A stretch of DNA of 64,000 nt from Hymenobacter sp. GOD-10R (GTDB lineage Bacteria; Bacteroidota; Bacteroidia; Cytophagales; Hymenobacteraceae), in the NCBI RefSeq assembly GCF_035609205.1, contig NZ_CP141184.1:5463001-5527000 (forward strand). Direction: 5' to 3'. The first letter of the stretch is position 1, and the number at the start of each line of letters is the position of its first letter. Of the stretch, positions 35,151 to 44,015 are shown piece after piece. Both the position numbers and the translations under genes were made by a program. The notes beneath the pieces are model-generated. The model searched no databases, was not told the origin of the DNA, and was given only the letters and a program-made list of their open reading frames with translations.

Positions 35151-37577
35151 GTGCCTACGACTGCTCCCGCTATTCATACTCACGTTGCCTGCACTCACTG
35201 CGGCGACGAGTGCCCCGACCAACCCATTCTCTTTGCCGAACAACCGTTCTGTTGCCAAGGCTGCCAAGCCGTGTACGAGCTGCTGAACGCCAACAACCTC
35301 TGCACCTACTACCGCCTCGACGAGCGACCCGGCCAGAAAGTAAAAGAAGTAGAGCTGCCCGGTCGGTTCGACTACCTCGATCAGGAATCGGTGCAGGCCC
35401 AGCTCCTAGCTTTCCACAGCGATACCCTCGCTAAGCTCACGCTTACTATCCCGCAAATGCACTGCGCCTCTTGCATTTGGCTGCTGGAAAACCTGCATAA
35501 GCTTAATGCAGGCGTGTCGGAGTCGCGGGTAAACTTCTTGCGTAAGGAGCTTACCGTAAGTTACCTGCCTAGTCAAACTAGTCTCAAGGAAGTGGTAAAG
35601 CTGCTGGCCGCCGTGGGCTACGAACCACAAATCACACTGGCCGAGCTGGGTGCCCAGCCCCACCACGGCAACCGAACACTGTATTATAAGCTAGGTCTGG
35701 CAGGTTTCTGCTTCGGCAACGTGATGCTACTGGCGTTTCCCGATTACCTGTCGTTCACCGAGCAATTACAGGCGGAGTTCGGGCGCTTCTTTGGTTACTT
35801 AAGCCTGGTGCTGTCGTTGCCGGTGCTGCTGGTGAGTGCGCGGGGCTTTTACGAGTCAGCGTGGCAAGGGCTGCGGCAGCGCTACATCAACCTCGACTTC
35901 CCTATTAGCCTAGGTCTGACAGCGCTGTTCCTAACTAGTCTGTTCGACATTCTTACGCACCGTGGTCCCGGCTACCTCGATTCGTTTACGGGCTTGGTTT
36001 TCTTCATGCTCATCGGCAAATGGGTGCAGCAACGCACCTACGACGCCCTACGCTTCGACCGGGATTTCACCTCCTACTTCCCCGTGGCTGTCACGCTGCT
36101 GACGAAAGAGGGCGAGAAGTCAGTTTCAGTGAAAGAGTTGCAAGTAGGCAACCGCATCTTGGTGCGCAACCAAGAGGTAATTCCCGCCGACGCCATGCTC
36201 ATGCGCGGCACCGGGCAGATTGATTACTCCTTCGTATCGGGCGAAAGTGTACCGGTGGCCAAGCTCACCGGTGAGGTGGTGTATGCCGGCGGCCGACAAG
36301 TGGGAGAATCGGTGGAGCTAGAAGTGGTGCGCGAAGTGTCACAAGGCTACCTGACCCAACTCTGGAACAACCCCGCTTTCCAGAAAGCCGAGAAGCAGAC
36401 CCTCGAAACCTACGCCAACAAAGTCGGCCGCTACTTCGTGGCTGTCACACTGGTGCTGGCCCTAGGTTCTATTCTGTACTGGTACCCCAAAGACCCACAC
36501 ATGGCGATGCGCGCCTTCACCTCGGTGCTGGTTATTGCCTGCCCGTGCGCGTTGTCGCTCGCTACGCCGTTTGCGATGGGCGCAGCGCTGCGGGTGTTTG
36601 GTCAGTTGAAATTCTATCTAAAGAACTCCGCCGTGGTCGAAACCCTAGGTCGCGCCGACACCATCGTGTTCGACAAAACTGGTACCCTCACCGACACCCA
36701 CCGCTCGGAGGTGCGCTACGTGGGGCTGCCGTTGCAGGCGGCGGAAACGCAGTTGGTGGCCGCCTTAGTGCAGCAATCCACGCACCCGCTCAGCCAGCGC
36801 TTAGCCAAAGAGCTAGGTAGCAGCAAGCTCCCGATTGCCAATTACTTTGAAGTACCCGGCCAAGGTCTGAGCGGCTTGGTAGCAGGGCGCGAGGTGAAAG
36901 TAGGTTCTGCTGCTTTCGTTCGGGCTGAAGTCAAAGGACAAGAAGACTTGGAGCACTCGGCTGACACTCGCCAGTCGCGCGTGTACGTGGCTGTGGATGG
37001 TGAATACCTAGGTTGCTTTGTGTTCTACAATGTCTACCGGGAGCACATGCAAGAGGTGTTGCAAACCCTCGGCAAGCACTACCACCTAGCGGTGCTGTCC
37101 GGCGACAATAACACCGAGCAAGAACGGCTACGGGAGCTGTTTGGCCCGAAAGCCGAACTCCGCTTCTGGCAGTCGCCCCAAGATAAGCTCGACTACATAG
37201 CCGCCCTGCGCCAGCAAGGCCGCACCGTTATCATGGTCGGCGACGGACTGAACGATGCCGGCGCCCTCCAGCAAGCCGACGCCGGCATTGCCCTCACCGA
37301 TACGCTCAGCAACTTCTCCCCCGCCTGCGACGCCATTCTGGATGCCAGCAGCTTCGGCCAGTTTGCCACCTTCCTGCGCTTCTCTCAAGATTGCTTGCAA
37401 GTAGTGCTGGCCACCTTCATCCTCTCTTTCGGCTACAACGGCATTGGGCTAGGTCTGGCCGTCCAAGGCAAGTTCACCCCCATCGTATCGGCCATTCTGA
37501 TGCCCATTAGCTCGCTCAGCGTGATGCTATTTGCGACGCTGCTGGTGCGCTTCGCCGCTTATCGAAACAAGCTATGA
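35151..37577 (+). CDS. fixI: Copper-exporting P1B-type ATPase for cbb3 oxidase assembly
   Basis: The 808-residue protein begins with a cysteine-rich metal-binding domain (CTHCGDEC, CCQGCQ; residues 13-42), then an HMA domain with MHCASC near 101-106, eight expected membrane helices, the CPC metal-transport motif in VIACPCALS near 463-465, the phosphorylated Asp in FDKTGTLTD near 507, and the hinge MVGDGLNDAGAL. The N-terminal cysteine domain distinguishes FixI/CcoI from housekeeping CopA. It moves copper across the inner membrane for the CuB site of cbb3 oxidase. The GTG at 35151 is the start: it lies 24 nt after the predicted -7 element and just before the first cysteines. ccoS overlaps its stop by four bases. 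Confidence 0.93.
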   Translation: MPTTAPAIHTHVACTHCGDECPDQPILFAEQPFCCQGCQAVYELLNANNLCTYYRLDERPGQKVKEVELPGRFDYLDQESVQAQLLAFHSDTLAKLTLTIPQMHCASCIWLLENLHKLNAGVSESRVNFLRKELTVSYLPSQTSLKEVVKLLAAVGYEPQITLAELGAQPHHGNRTLYYKLGLAGFCFGNVMLLAFPDYLSFTEQLQAEFGRFFGYLSLVLSLPVLLVSARGFYESAWQGLRQRYINLDFPISLGLTALFLTSLFDILTHRGPGYLDSFTGLVFFMLIGKWVQQRTYDALRFDRDFTSYFPVAVTLLTKEGEKSVSVKELQVGNRILVRNQEVIPADAMLMRGTGQIDYSFVSGESVPVAKLTGEVVYAGGRQVGESVELEVVREVSQGYLTQLWNNPAFQKAEKQTLETYANKVGRYFVAVTLVLALGSILYWYPKDPHMAMRAFTSVLVIACPCALSLATPFAMGAALRVFGQLKFYLKNSAVVETLGRADTIVFDKTGTLTDTHRSEVRYVGLPLQAAETQLVAALVQQSTHPLSQRLAKELGSSKLPIANYFEVPGQGLSGLVAGREVKVGSAAFVRAEVKGQEDLEHSADTRQSRVYVAVDGEYLGCFVFYNVYREHMQEVLQTLGKHYHLAVLSGDNNTEQERLRELFGPKAELRFWQSPQDKLDYIAALRQQGRTVIMVGDGLNDAGALQQADAGIALTDTLSNFSPACDAILDASSFGQFATFLRFSQDCLQVVLATFILSFGYNGIGLGLAVQGKFTPIVSAILMPISSLSVMLFATLLVRFAAYRNKL

Positions 37578-37717
37578 ACATCATTTTCATTCTGATTGGC
37601 ATCAGCCTTTTGGTAGCTGTTACCTTCTTAGGTGCTTTCCTCTGGGCCGTGCGCTCGGGGCAATACGAGGACGACTACACGCCTTCAGTGCGAGTACTGT
37701 TTGAGGATGAGGAGTAG
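37574..37717 (+). CDS. ccoS: cbb3 oxidase assembly protein CcoS
   Basis: A 47-residue protein (MNIIFILIGISLLVAV...) starting in an ATGA overlap with the fixI stop. It has one membrane helix (about 3-26), the family motif AFLWAVRSGQYEDDYTP, and an acidic tail. CcoS is needed for cofactor insertion into cbb3 oxidase. The overlap shows translational coupling to the copper ATPase. Confidence 0.92.
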   Translation: MNIIFILIGISLLVAVTFLGAFLWAVRSGQYEDDYTPSVRVLFEDEE

Positions 37718-37869
37718 CGTGTCAACTTGCTAAGGGTTTATTCAAACGCATTGTGGTGTGACCTAGCTTCTGCGCTTGGAGCTAGCCTTTGGTTTACTGC
37801 TCAAGCACCGACAAACTTTCCAACACGTGGCGAGTTACTCACGCATTGAATTCTACAAGCAATTCTACC

Positions 37870-38814
37870 ATGACGACGACCGCGCTTACTACTCTTTACC
37901 AGGAGTTGGCTCCTTGCACTAGCTCCGATCTGAGCACGCTGCTGCCCGGAGGAATTCAACGTGAAGTCGGCCACTTCAATGTGTTTAACTTGGCCGACTT
38001 CTGGGAGTCTACCTCGCTGCGGCCCGGCACGCCCTATACTTGCCGCTCCTTCTACAAGATCAGCCTGTTGCGTAGCCGAAGCCACGCCGAGTACGCCGAC
38101 CAAAGCATCGACATCGAGCCCGACGCGCTGGTGTTTTCGACGCCCAAGGTGCCGTTTCAGTGGCAGCCTACCGAGACGCAGCAAGGGCATTGCTGCCTCT
38201 TCACGGCCGAATTTATGTTGCCCGTTCTCGGGGGGCTTACGCCTGACGAACTACCCCTATTCCGGGCCGACAACTACCCCGTGTTCCAGCTTACGCCTGC
38301 CGAAGCCGCACGGGCGGAGGTCCTTTTCGCTCAAATGCACGAGGAGCTAGCCTCCGACTACGCCCACAAGTATGACCTGCTGCGAGCCTACGTGCTGGAG
38401 CTGCTGCACCTAGGTCAGAAGCGGCAGCCCACCACCACGCTGCACCCCGCCCACTCAGCGGCGGCGCGGCTTTCGTCGCGGTTCGTGGAGTTGCTGGAGC
38501 GGCAATTTCCTCTCACCACGCCCCAGCAGCGCGTACAGTTGCGCACCGCCAAAGACTTTGCCGACCACCTAGCCGTGCACATCAACCACCTCAACAAGGT
38601 GCTCAAGGAAAGCACGGGCCGCACCACCTCTGACCTGATCGGCGGCCGGCTGGCGCAGGAAGCCAAGGCGCTGCTGCGCCAGACCGACTGGACGTTGTGG
38701 GAAATTGCCGACAGCCTAGGCTTCGTGGATGTGGCGCATTTCTCGCACTTCTTCCGTCGCCACGCCGCTGTGAGTCCCGGCGCATTTCGCGCGTTGGAAG
38801 CCGAGCCGGTTTGA
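37870..38814 (+). CDS. AraC-family transcription regulator
   Basis: The 314-residue protein has an N-terminal cupin-like sensing region (about 40-140) and a C-terminal AraC double helix-turn-helix (about 215-312), with the second motif in LWEIADSLGFVDVAHFSHFFRRHAAVSPGAFR. The short-chain dehydrogenase gene 93 nt downstream on the same strand is the usual kind of target for this subfamily. The ATG at 37870 is preferred over a TTG at 37789. The inducer is unknown. The pair looks unrelated to the oxidase genes on either side. Confidence 0.88.
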   Translation: MTTTALTTLYQELAPCTSSDLSTLLPGGIQREVGHFNVFNLADFWESTSLRPGTPYTCRSFYKISLLRSRSHAEYADQSIDIEPDALVFSTPKVPFQWQPTETQQGHCCLFTAEFMLPVLGGLTPDELPLFRADNYPVFQLTPAEAARAEVLFAQMHEELASDYAHKYDLLRAYVLELLHLGQKRQPTTTLHPAHSAAARLSSRFVELLERQFPLTTPQQRVQLRTAKDFADHLAVHINHLNKVLKESTGRTTSDLIGGRLAQEAKALLRQTDWTLWEIADSLGFVDVAHFSHFFRRHAAVSPGAFRALEAEPV

Positions 38815-38907
38815 TTTATACAATAAGCGGATTGGTGAGTACAATAGCGTTGAAGGCTAGGTAGGAGACCTTTGTCGTGTTCAATCAATGCGACAACTAC
38901 ACTCTAT

Positions 38908-39660
38908 ATGAGCACCAACAAAATTGCCCTCGTAACCGGCGGCAGCCGCGGCCTAGGCAAAGACATGGCCCTGAAACTAGCCCAGCAGGGCATCGACGTT
39001 ATCCTGACCTACCGCAGCCAGCAGGCTGAGGCCGCCGCTGTGGTGGCCGAAATCGAAGCCTTGGGCCGCCGCGCCGTGGCCCTGCCGCTAAACGCCGCCG
39101 ACATCAGCACGTTTGATACTTTCTTCGCTCAAGTCACCACGGCCCTAGCCGATACCTTCGGCACCGACCGGTTTGACTTTCTTATCAACAACGCTGGCAC
39201 CAGCCTCACCGCCCCCATTGCCGAGAATACCGAGGCCCAGTTTGACGAGATGCTCAACATTCATTTCAAGGGCGTGTACTTCCTCACGCAAAAGGCGTTG
39301 CCGCTGCTGCGCGACGGCGGCCGGATTATCAATATCTCCTCGGGCACCACGCGGGTTGCTTTCGCTGGCAGTTCGGCCTACGCCAGTATGAAAGGAGCGG
39401 TGGAAGTATTCACGCGCTACCTAGCCCTAGAGCTAGGCAGCCGCGGCATTGCAGCCAATGTGGTAGCGCCTGGGGCCGTATTCGGTGGCGGCGCCATGAC
39501 GGATACACCTGAAATCCGCGCCTACGTGGCCCAGATTACGGCCCTAGGCCGCGTGGCCGAGCCCGACGACATCGGTGGCATTGTTGCCTTCCTCTGCACT
39601 GATGCAGCCCGGTGGCTCAACGGCCAGCGCCTCGAAGCAACGGGCGGGATGATGCTGTAG
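38908..39660 (+). CDS. Short-chain dehydrogenase/reductase
   Basis: The 250-residue protein is a classical SDR: cofactor motif TGGSRGLG (residues 10-17), NNAG, a catalytic serine in NISSGT, and YASMK with the catalytic tyrosine and lysine. A C-terminal GRVAEPDDIGGIVAFLCTD and GGMML tail are usual. An arginine in YRSQQ after the second strand suggests NADPH. It probably reduces a ketone or aldehyde; the substrate is unknown. It is likely controlled by the adjacent AraC protein. Confidence 0.9.
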   Translation: MSTNKIALVTGGSRGLGKDMALKLAQQGIDVILTYRSQQAEAAAVVAEIEALGRRAVALPLNAADISTFDTFFAQVTTALADTFGTDRFDFLINNAGTSLTAPIAENTEAQFDEMLNIHFKGVYFLTQKALPLLRDGGRIINISSGTTRVAFAGSSAYASMKGAVEVFTRYLALELGSRGIAANVVAPGAVFGGGAMTDTPEIRAYVAQITALGRVAEPDDIGGIVAFLCTDAARWLNGQRLEATGGMML

Positions 39661-39661
39661 A

Positions 39662-39710
39662 ATCGATCGTCATGGTCGGTGACGGGCTGGATGATGCCAG
39701 TGCAGATTAC
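39662..39710 (+). pseudogene. Relic of a P-type ATPase hinge region
   Basis: Immediately after the dehydrogenase stop, the frame ATC GTC ATG GTC GGT GAC... encodes IVMVGDGLDDASA, matching the MVGDGLNDAGA hinge of P-type ATPases such as the fixI product 2.4 kb upstream (nt 37228-37264). The flanks do not continue the match. It looks like a fragment left by a recombination or deletion event. Confidence 0.4.
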
Positions 39711-39760
39711 CAACGGCATCTTCTGCTCGTTGACAAACCAGCACCCCAAAGCGTACACAG

Positions 39761-39796
39761 AAGCCTGCCGAATTCTTAAGCGAGTTTGGCAGGCTT
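39761..39796. terminator. Hairpin between convergent genes
   Basis: A perfect 9-bp stem AAGCCTGCC/GGCAGGCTT is extended by weaker inner pairs. It lies between the dehydrogenase gene and the convergent thioredoxin gene. Confidence 0.55.
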
Positions 39797-39823
39797 TATA
39801 CATTCTACTTGCCTGAAGCGCTA

Positions 39824-40426
39824 TCAACTTTGCGGAGAAGCGGCTAGCTCTTCCAGGGCGGCTTTAAACTCGGGCGTGTCGTAGTCGGCCATGCCGTCGT
39901 GGCGGGCCGCTACTTTGCCGTCGGGAGCTAGGATAACCGTGGAGGGAATTGAATTAGAATCGAAAGGCGCAGGCAGCGGCCCAGTCGGGAAGTACACGGG
40001 AAAGGTGTAGCCTTTGCGCTGAAGCAAGCGCTGCGCTTTCACCGGATTCTGGTCGAAAGAAATCATCACAAACGCGACTTTGGCTGGGTCCAGCTTCTTG
40101 TACAGCGCATGAATGCCCGGCATTTCAGCCACGCAAGGTGGGCACCAGCTAGCCCACAGGTTAACGAACACGATCTTCCCCTTTAGGTCACTCAGGTTTA
40201 TCTGCTTGCCATCTAGGCCTACCAGCGGCAAATTGTGCGGATACGTCAAGCTGCTGACAGGCATTGCAGGCGCCTTGGATGGCGCTACCGGAGCCTCAGC
40301 CCGCCACAGGCCCGTGGCCAACAAGCCTCGCTGTAGCTTTCCAAGCACGAGGGGGCGCAGGTCGGTGAACATGACCACAGCGAAAATGGCCCAAGGCAAC
40401 CATTGCAACAGGTTCTTGCGGTTCAT
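39824..40426 (-). CDS. TlpA-like membrane-anchored thioredoxin
   Basis: The 200-residue protein has an uncleaved N-terminal membrane anchor (about 8-22) followed by a periplasmic thioredoxin fold of the TlpA/ResA type. The active site is WCPPC (Cys95 and Cys98) and the cis-proline lies in SIPSTVIL. Such proteins reduce disulfides in apocytochrome c or in copper-centre proteins during oxidase assembly. Its place between fixI-ccoS and ccoNO fits that role, though no paired operator precedes it; the transposase element now occupies the space between it and ccoNO. Confidence 0.88.
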   Translation of the reverse strand: MNRKNLLQWLPWAIFAVVMFTDLRPLVLGKLQRGLLATGLWRAEAPVAPSKAPAMPVSSLTYPHNLPLVGLDGKQINLSDLKGKIVFVNLWASWCPPCVAEMPGIHALYKKLDPAKVAFVMISFDQNPVKAQRLLQRKGYTFPVYFPTGPLPAPFDSNSIPSTVILAPDGKVAARHDGMADYDTPEFKAALEELAASPQS

Positions 40427-40573
40427 AGAGAGATTGTGCGGGCAGCTAGAAGCATGAGAATTATGCAGCGAACAACGGTGAAGGTACGCCAGTTTCGATT
40501 CGGCTCCCGATAAGCGAGCGAAAGCAGTAACTCTAATTATTGTTAGAACGACCCGCTAGAACAAGGACGTTCC

Positions 40574-40701
40574 CCGGTCCGACGCCCTAGGCGTCCGACC
40601 GGTTGTCGCCTGCTAACGGCTGTGAAAAGTTAGGTGGTTGTCAGTCGTTCCAACGGCTCGTTCTCACGGCAACCGGTCGGACGCCTAGGGCGTCGGACCG
40701 G
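40574..40701. repeat. BIME-like repeat pair, copy 1 (downstream of the transposase)
   Basis: Two 29-nt imperfect palindromes, 40574-40602 and 40673-40701, are exact reverse complements of each other. Each is built round GACGCCCTAGGCGTC with one mismatch in the stem. The pair begins 11 nt beyond the transposase stop codon. Confidence 0.85.
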
Positions 40702-40711
40702 CAGACGACTC

Positions 40712-41305
40712 CTAGAGCAAGCCCGCAACATATTCGAGCGGGATGCTCTGTTCAGATTCTGCACGAAAGGCACTAGGCTCAATTGGCAAATTAAGTAGCT
40801 GCCCAGCAATAACCTGGTTGCACAACGAACCGTTGCGAAACCCCGAATAATCCCGATAAGAAGAATACGGCCATTCTTCCAAACTTGCGGCTAATCCAGC
40901 TCGCACAGGGTTTTGATGGATATAGTGGAAGCAGGTACGTGGGTACTCGTCGCAATACCCGGTGAGTAAACGCGCTTTTGTCTTGGGTTGGAAAAGCGCA
41001 CCGGTGCGGCCCAGCTCTTTGTTGATGCCTTGCGAGTAGGTGCTTAACGCCAAAGCAATTCCTTGTACTAAAGGCTGCTTGGTACTGCTAGGTGTATTTT
41101 GATTACAACAGCCTTCGGCGGTAGTAGAGAGCAGCAAGTGAAAATGGTTTGGCATCAGGCAGTATGCTAGCAGGTGGCATTGCGGCTGAATGTACTGGCG
41201 CACCTTTCGCAGAAAGTGCAAGTAGTGCTCTGCGGTAAAGAAGACTTGCTGGTGATTATTCCCTCGGTTATAAACGTGATATAGCTGTTCGGCCTCAAAG
41301 CGCAT
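40712..41305 (-). CDS. REP-associated tyrosine transposase (RAYT, Y1/HUH family)
   Basis: The 197-residue protein has the HUH motif HFH (His54, His56) in MPNHFHLLL, an N-terminal YHVYNRGNN strand, the catalytic tyrosine most likely Tyr90 in LSTYSQGINK, and the RTGALFQPKTKARLL and YIHQNPVRAGL segments typical of TnpA-REP proteins. These enzymes cut and join single-stranded REP palindromes. Palindrome pairs of one family flank the gene on both sides and a third pair lies 5 kb away, as expected for a RAYT and its substrates. The ATG at 41305 gives the canonical start; an upstream start would run into the flanking repeat. Confidence 0.92.
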   Translation of the reverse strand: MRFEAEQLYHVYNRGNNHQQVFFTAEHYLHFLRKVRQYIQPQCHLLAYCLMPNHFHLLLSTTAEGCCNQNTPSSTKQPLVQGIALALSTYSQGINKELGRTGALFQPKTKARLLTGYCDEYPRTCFHYIHQNPVRAGLAASLEEWPYSSYRDYSGFRNGSLCNQVIAGQLLNLPIEPSAFRAESEQSIPLEYVAGLL

Positions 41306-41342
41306 CGTATAAAATAGTTGCTTAGTCTCAAGTTGACGACTG

Positions 41343-41475
41343 CTGGTCAGACGCCCTAGGCGTCCGACCGGTTGCCGCCTGCAGACGTTGCACAAACTGG
41401 TCCAAACGACACTGTAGGGACGATACCCTAACGAGGCACACGATGACCGGTCGGACGCCTAGGGCGTCGGACCGG
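41343..41475. repeat. BIME-like repeat pair, copy 2 (upstream of the transposase)
   Basis: Palindromes 41343-41371 (two changes from the canonical unit) and 41447-41475 (canonical) lie in inverted orientation. The right unit ends only 10 nt before the first ccoNO operator. Confidence 0.85.
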
Positions 41476-41485
41476 GCGGTTCCGG

Positions 41486-41552
41486 CCTGACATCAATCAC
41501 CCCCACGCCTGACGTTCGTCATGCTTTGGGCCGCAACCTTGGGGGACCTTTG
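41486..41552 (+). promoter_or_regulatory. Paired operators and -7 element of the ccoNOQP operon
   Basis: Sites CCTGAC-ATCA-ATCACC (41486-41501) and CCTGAC-GTTC-GTCATG (41508-41523) are 22 bp apart. GACCTTTG (41545-41552) follows the second after exactly 21 nt, and the ATG of ccoNO is 28 nt further. Confidence 0.72.
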
Positions 41553-41580
41553 GGATAGTAAACAACTACTATTCCTCGTT

Positions 41581-43794
41581 ATGGAAGTCGCTCCACGTCC
41601 ACCGGTCGTTGCGCCTGAGCCGCCCCAGGTGCTACAGAACACTATCAAGGCGGTTGATACCTTTTTCTACGACAACAAGATCGTCCGGGACTTCGGCATT
41701 GCTACCGTTTTCTGGGGCATTGCCGGGATGCTGATCGGTGTTATTGCAGCATTCCAATTGGCTCGGCCTGAGTTGAATATGGGCACGCCGTACACCACGT
41801 TCGGCCGCATCCGCCCGCTGCACACGAATGCTGTCATTTTCGCCTTCGTCGGCAACGGCATTTTCACTGGGGTGTACTACTCGCTACAGCGTTTGTGCAA
41901 GTCGCGGATGTACTCCGATTTCCTTAGCAAAGTCCACTTCTGGGGCTGGCAGCTGATCATCGTATCGGCGGTAATTACGCTGCCCCTAGGTTTCACCACC
42001 AGTAAGGAATATGCCGAGCTAGAGTGGCCTATTGACATCCTGATTACACTGGTGTGGGTGGTGTTTGGCTGGAACATGTTCGGCACCATCGCCAAGCGCC
42101 GCGAGCGGCACCTGTACGTGGGTATTTGGTTCTACATCGCCACATTCCTGACGGTGGCCGTGCTGCACATCGTCAACTCAATGGAGGTGCCGGTGTCTTT
42201 CATGAAAAGCTACTCAGCTTACGCTGGCGTGCAAGATGCGCTGGTGCAATGGTGGTACGGCCACAACGCGGTGGCCTTTTTCCTGACTACGCCCTACCTA
42301 GGTCTGATGTACTACTACCTGCCCAAGGCAGCGAATCGGCCGGTATATTCTTACCGCTTGAGCATCATCCACTTTTGGTCGCTGATCTTTATTTACATCT
42401 GGGCCGGTCCGCACCACTTGCTGTATACCGCCTTGCCCGACTGGGCGCAGAGCCTAGGTACGGTGTTTTCGATAATGCTGATTGCGCCCTCGTGGGGCGG
42501 CATGATCAACGGCTTGCTCACGCTGCGCGGCGCCTGGGATAAGGTGCGCGAAGAGCCGGTGCTGAAGTTCATGGTAGTGGCCGTGACAGCCTACGGTATG
42601 GCAACGTTCGAAGGCCCGATGCTATCGTTGAAAAACGTCAACGCCATCGGTCACTTCACCGACTGGATTGTGGCCCACGTGCACGTGGGTGCTCTTGGCT
42701 GGAACGGCTTCCTGACCTTCGCGGTGCTCTACTGGCTGTGGCCCCGTCTGTACAAAACCGAACTCTACTCGAAGCGCCTCGCCAACACTCACTTCTGGCT
42801 CGGCACCCTAGGTATCCTGTTCTACGCCATTCCGATGTACTGGGCCGGCCTGACCCAGGGCCTGATGTGGAAGCAGTTCAACAGCGAAGGCATGCTCCAG
42901 TACCCCAACTTCCTGGAGACGGTGCTGCAAATCGTGCCGATGTACTACCTGCGCGGCATCGGCGGGGTGCTCTACCTCAGCGGCGTGTTCCTGATGGTGT
43001 TCAACCTGGTGAAAACGGCCAAATCGGGCACCCTGCTTGAAAACGAGAAAGCTCAAGCCGCCCCGCTCATGCCCGCCAATTTGGTCGAAGAACACTTAGG
43101 CGGTCACTGGCACCGCTGGATCGAGCGCCGGCCCGTGCAGCTCAGCATCGGCGCCACCATTGCCATCCTGATTGGCGGCGCGGTGGAGATGATTCCGACC
43201 TTCCTGGTGAAGTCGAACGTGCCCACCATTGCTTCCGTGAAGCCTTATACCTCACTGGAGCTTGAGGGCCGTGACCTCTACATCCGGGAGGGCTGCTCGA
43301 ACTGCCACACCCAGATGGTGCGCCCCTTTCGCTCCGAAACCGAGCGCTACGGCGAATACTCCAAAGCCGGCGAGTTTGTGTACGACCGGCCCTTCCTGTG
43401 GGGCTCGAAGCGCACCGGCCCCGATTTGCACCGCGTGGGCGGCAAGTACCCGCACTCCTGGCACTACAACCACATGATGGACCCCACCAGCATGTCGCCT
43501 GGCTCGATCATGCCGCCTTACCCCTGGCTGTTCGAAGATAAAATCGACTACTCGCACACCGCCGACAAGATCACGACCCTGCAAAAGCTAGGTACGCCCT
43601 ACCCCGCTGGCTTCGACAAAATCGCGGTAGCCGAGGCGCAGAAGCAAGCCCAAGGCATCGTGAACGACCTGAAAAAGGAGGACATCGACGTGAAGTCAGA
43701 CAAGGAAATCGTGGCCCTCATTGCCTACCTCCAGCGCCTAGGTGCCGACATCAAAGTGAAGCCTGAACAAGCCGCTGCGGTGGCCGCCCAGTAA
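41581..43794 (+). CDS. ccoNO: Fused cbb3 cytochrome c oxidase subunits I and II (CcoN-CcoO)
   Basis: A 737-residue fusion. Residues about 30-490 are the CcoN haem-copper core with multiple membrane helices and the histidines of WWYGHNAV, WAGPHHLLYT and HVHVGALGWNG that bind haems b and CuB. The CcoO part follows (membrane helix near 525-545) and has one c-type haem site CSNCH near 571-575 and the MPPYPW loop with an axial methionine. The complex reduces oxygen with high affinity and pumps protons in the inner membrane. An ATG at 41521 lies inside an operator and upstream of the predicted transcript start, so 41581 is the start. Confidence 0.95.
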   Translation: MEVAPRPPVVAPEPPQVLQNTIKAVDTFFYDNKIVRDFGIATVFWGIAGMLIGVIAAFQLARPELNMGTPYTTFGRIRPLHTNAVIFAFVGNGIFTGVYYSLQRLCKSRMYSDFLSKVHFWGWQLIIVSAVITLPLGFTTSKEYAELEWPIDILITLVWVVFGWNMFGTIAKRRERHLYVGIWFYIATFLTVAVLHIVNSMEVPVSFMKSYSAYAGVQDALVQWWYGHNAVAFFLTTPYLGLMYYYLPKAANRPVYSYRLSIIHFWSLIFIYIWAGPHHLLYTALPDWAQSLGTVFSIMLIAPSWGGMINGLLTLRGAWDKVREEPVLKFMVVAVTAYGMATFEGPMLSLKNVNAIGHFTDWIVAHVHVGALGWNGFLTFAVLYWLWPRLYKTELYSKRLANTHFWLGTLGILFYAIPMYWAGLTQGLMWKQFNSEGMLQYPNFLETVLQIVPMYYLRGIGGVLYLSGVFLMVFNLVKTAKSGTLLENEKAQAAPLMPANLVEEHLGGHWHRWIERRPVQLSIGATIAILIGGAVEMIPTFLVKSNVPTIASVKPYTSLELEGRDLYIREGCSNCHTQMVRPFRSETERYGEYSKAGEFVYDRPFLWGSKRTGPDLHRVGGKYPHSWHYNHMMDPTSMSPGSIMPPYPWLFEDKIDYSHTADKITTLQKLGTPYPAGFDKIAVAEAQKQAQGIVNDLKKEDIDVKSDKEIVALIAYLQRLGADIKVKPEQAAAVAAQ

Positions 43795-43814
43795 TTAATC
43801 CAGCAAATAAGATC

Positions 43815-44015
43815 ATGGATAAGAACGTCTTACGATCAATTGCCGGCGTCGAGATTTACCCGCTCATCTCCTTCGCCATCTTCTTTCTCTTCTTCCTGGC
43901 GCTGCTGGTCTACGTGTTCGTGATCAACCGCCAGCACGTGAATACCATGAAAAACATGCCGCTGCTCAGCGACGACGAATTGGAGGCCCGCATGGAACGG
44001 GGAGAGTTATGCTAA
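43815..44015 (+). CDS. ccoQ: cbb3 oxidase subunit CcoQ-like
   Basis: A 66-residue protein with one membrane helix (about 17-38; ISFAIFFLFFLALLVYVFVI) and a short charged C-terminal tail (LLSDDELEARMERGE). Size, topology and position between ccoNO and ccoP identify it as CcoQ, which stabilises the complex. Its stop overlaps the next start by 7 nt. Confidence 0.85.
   Translation: MDKNVLRSIAGVEIYPLISFAIFFLFFLALLVYVFVINRQHVNTMKNMPLLSDDELEARMERGELC

Noticed and set aside
41521..41580. An earlier ATG for ccoNO
   Set aside because: This ATG is part of the proximal operator and lies before the predicted transcript start; the extra 20 residues have no family support.
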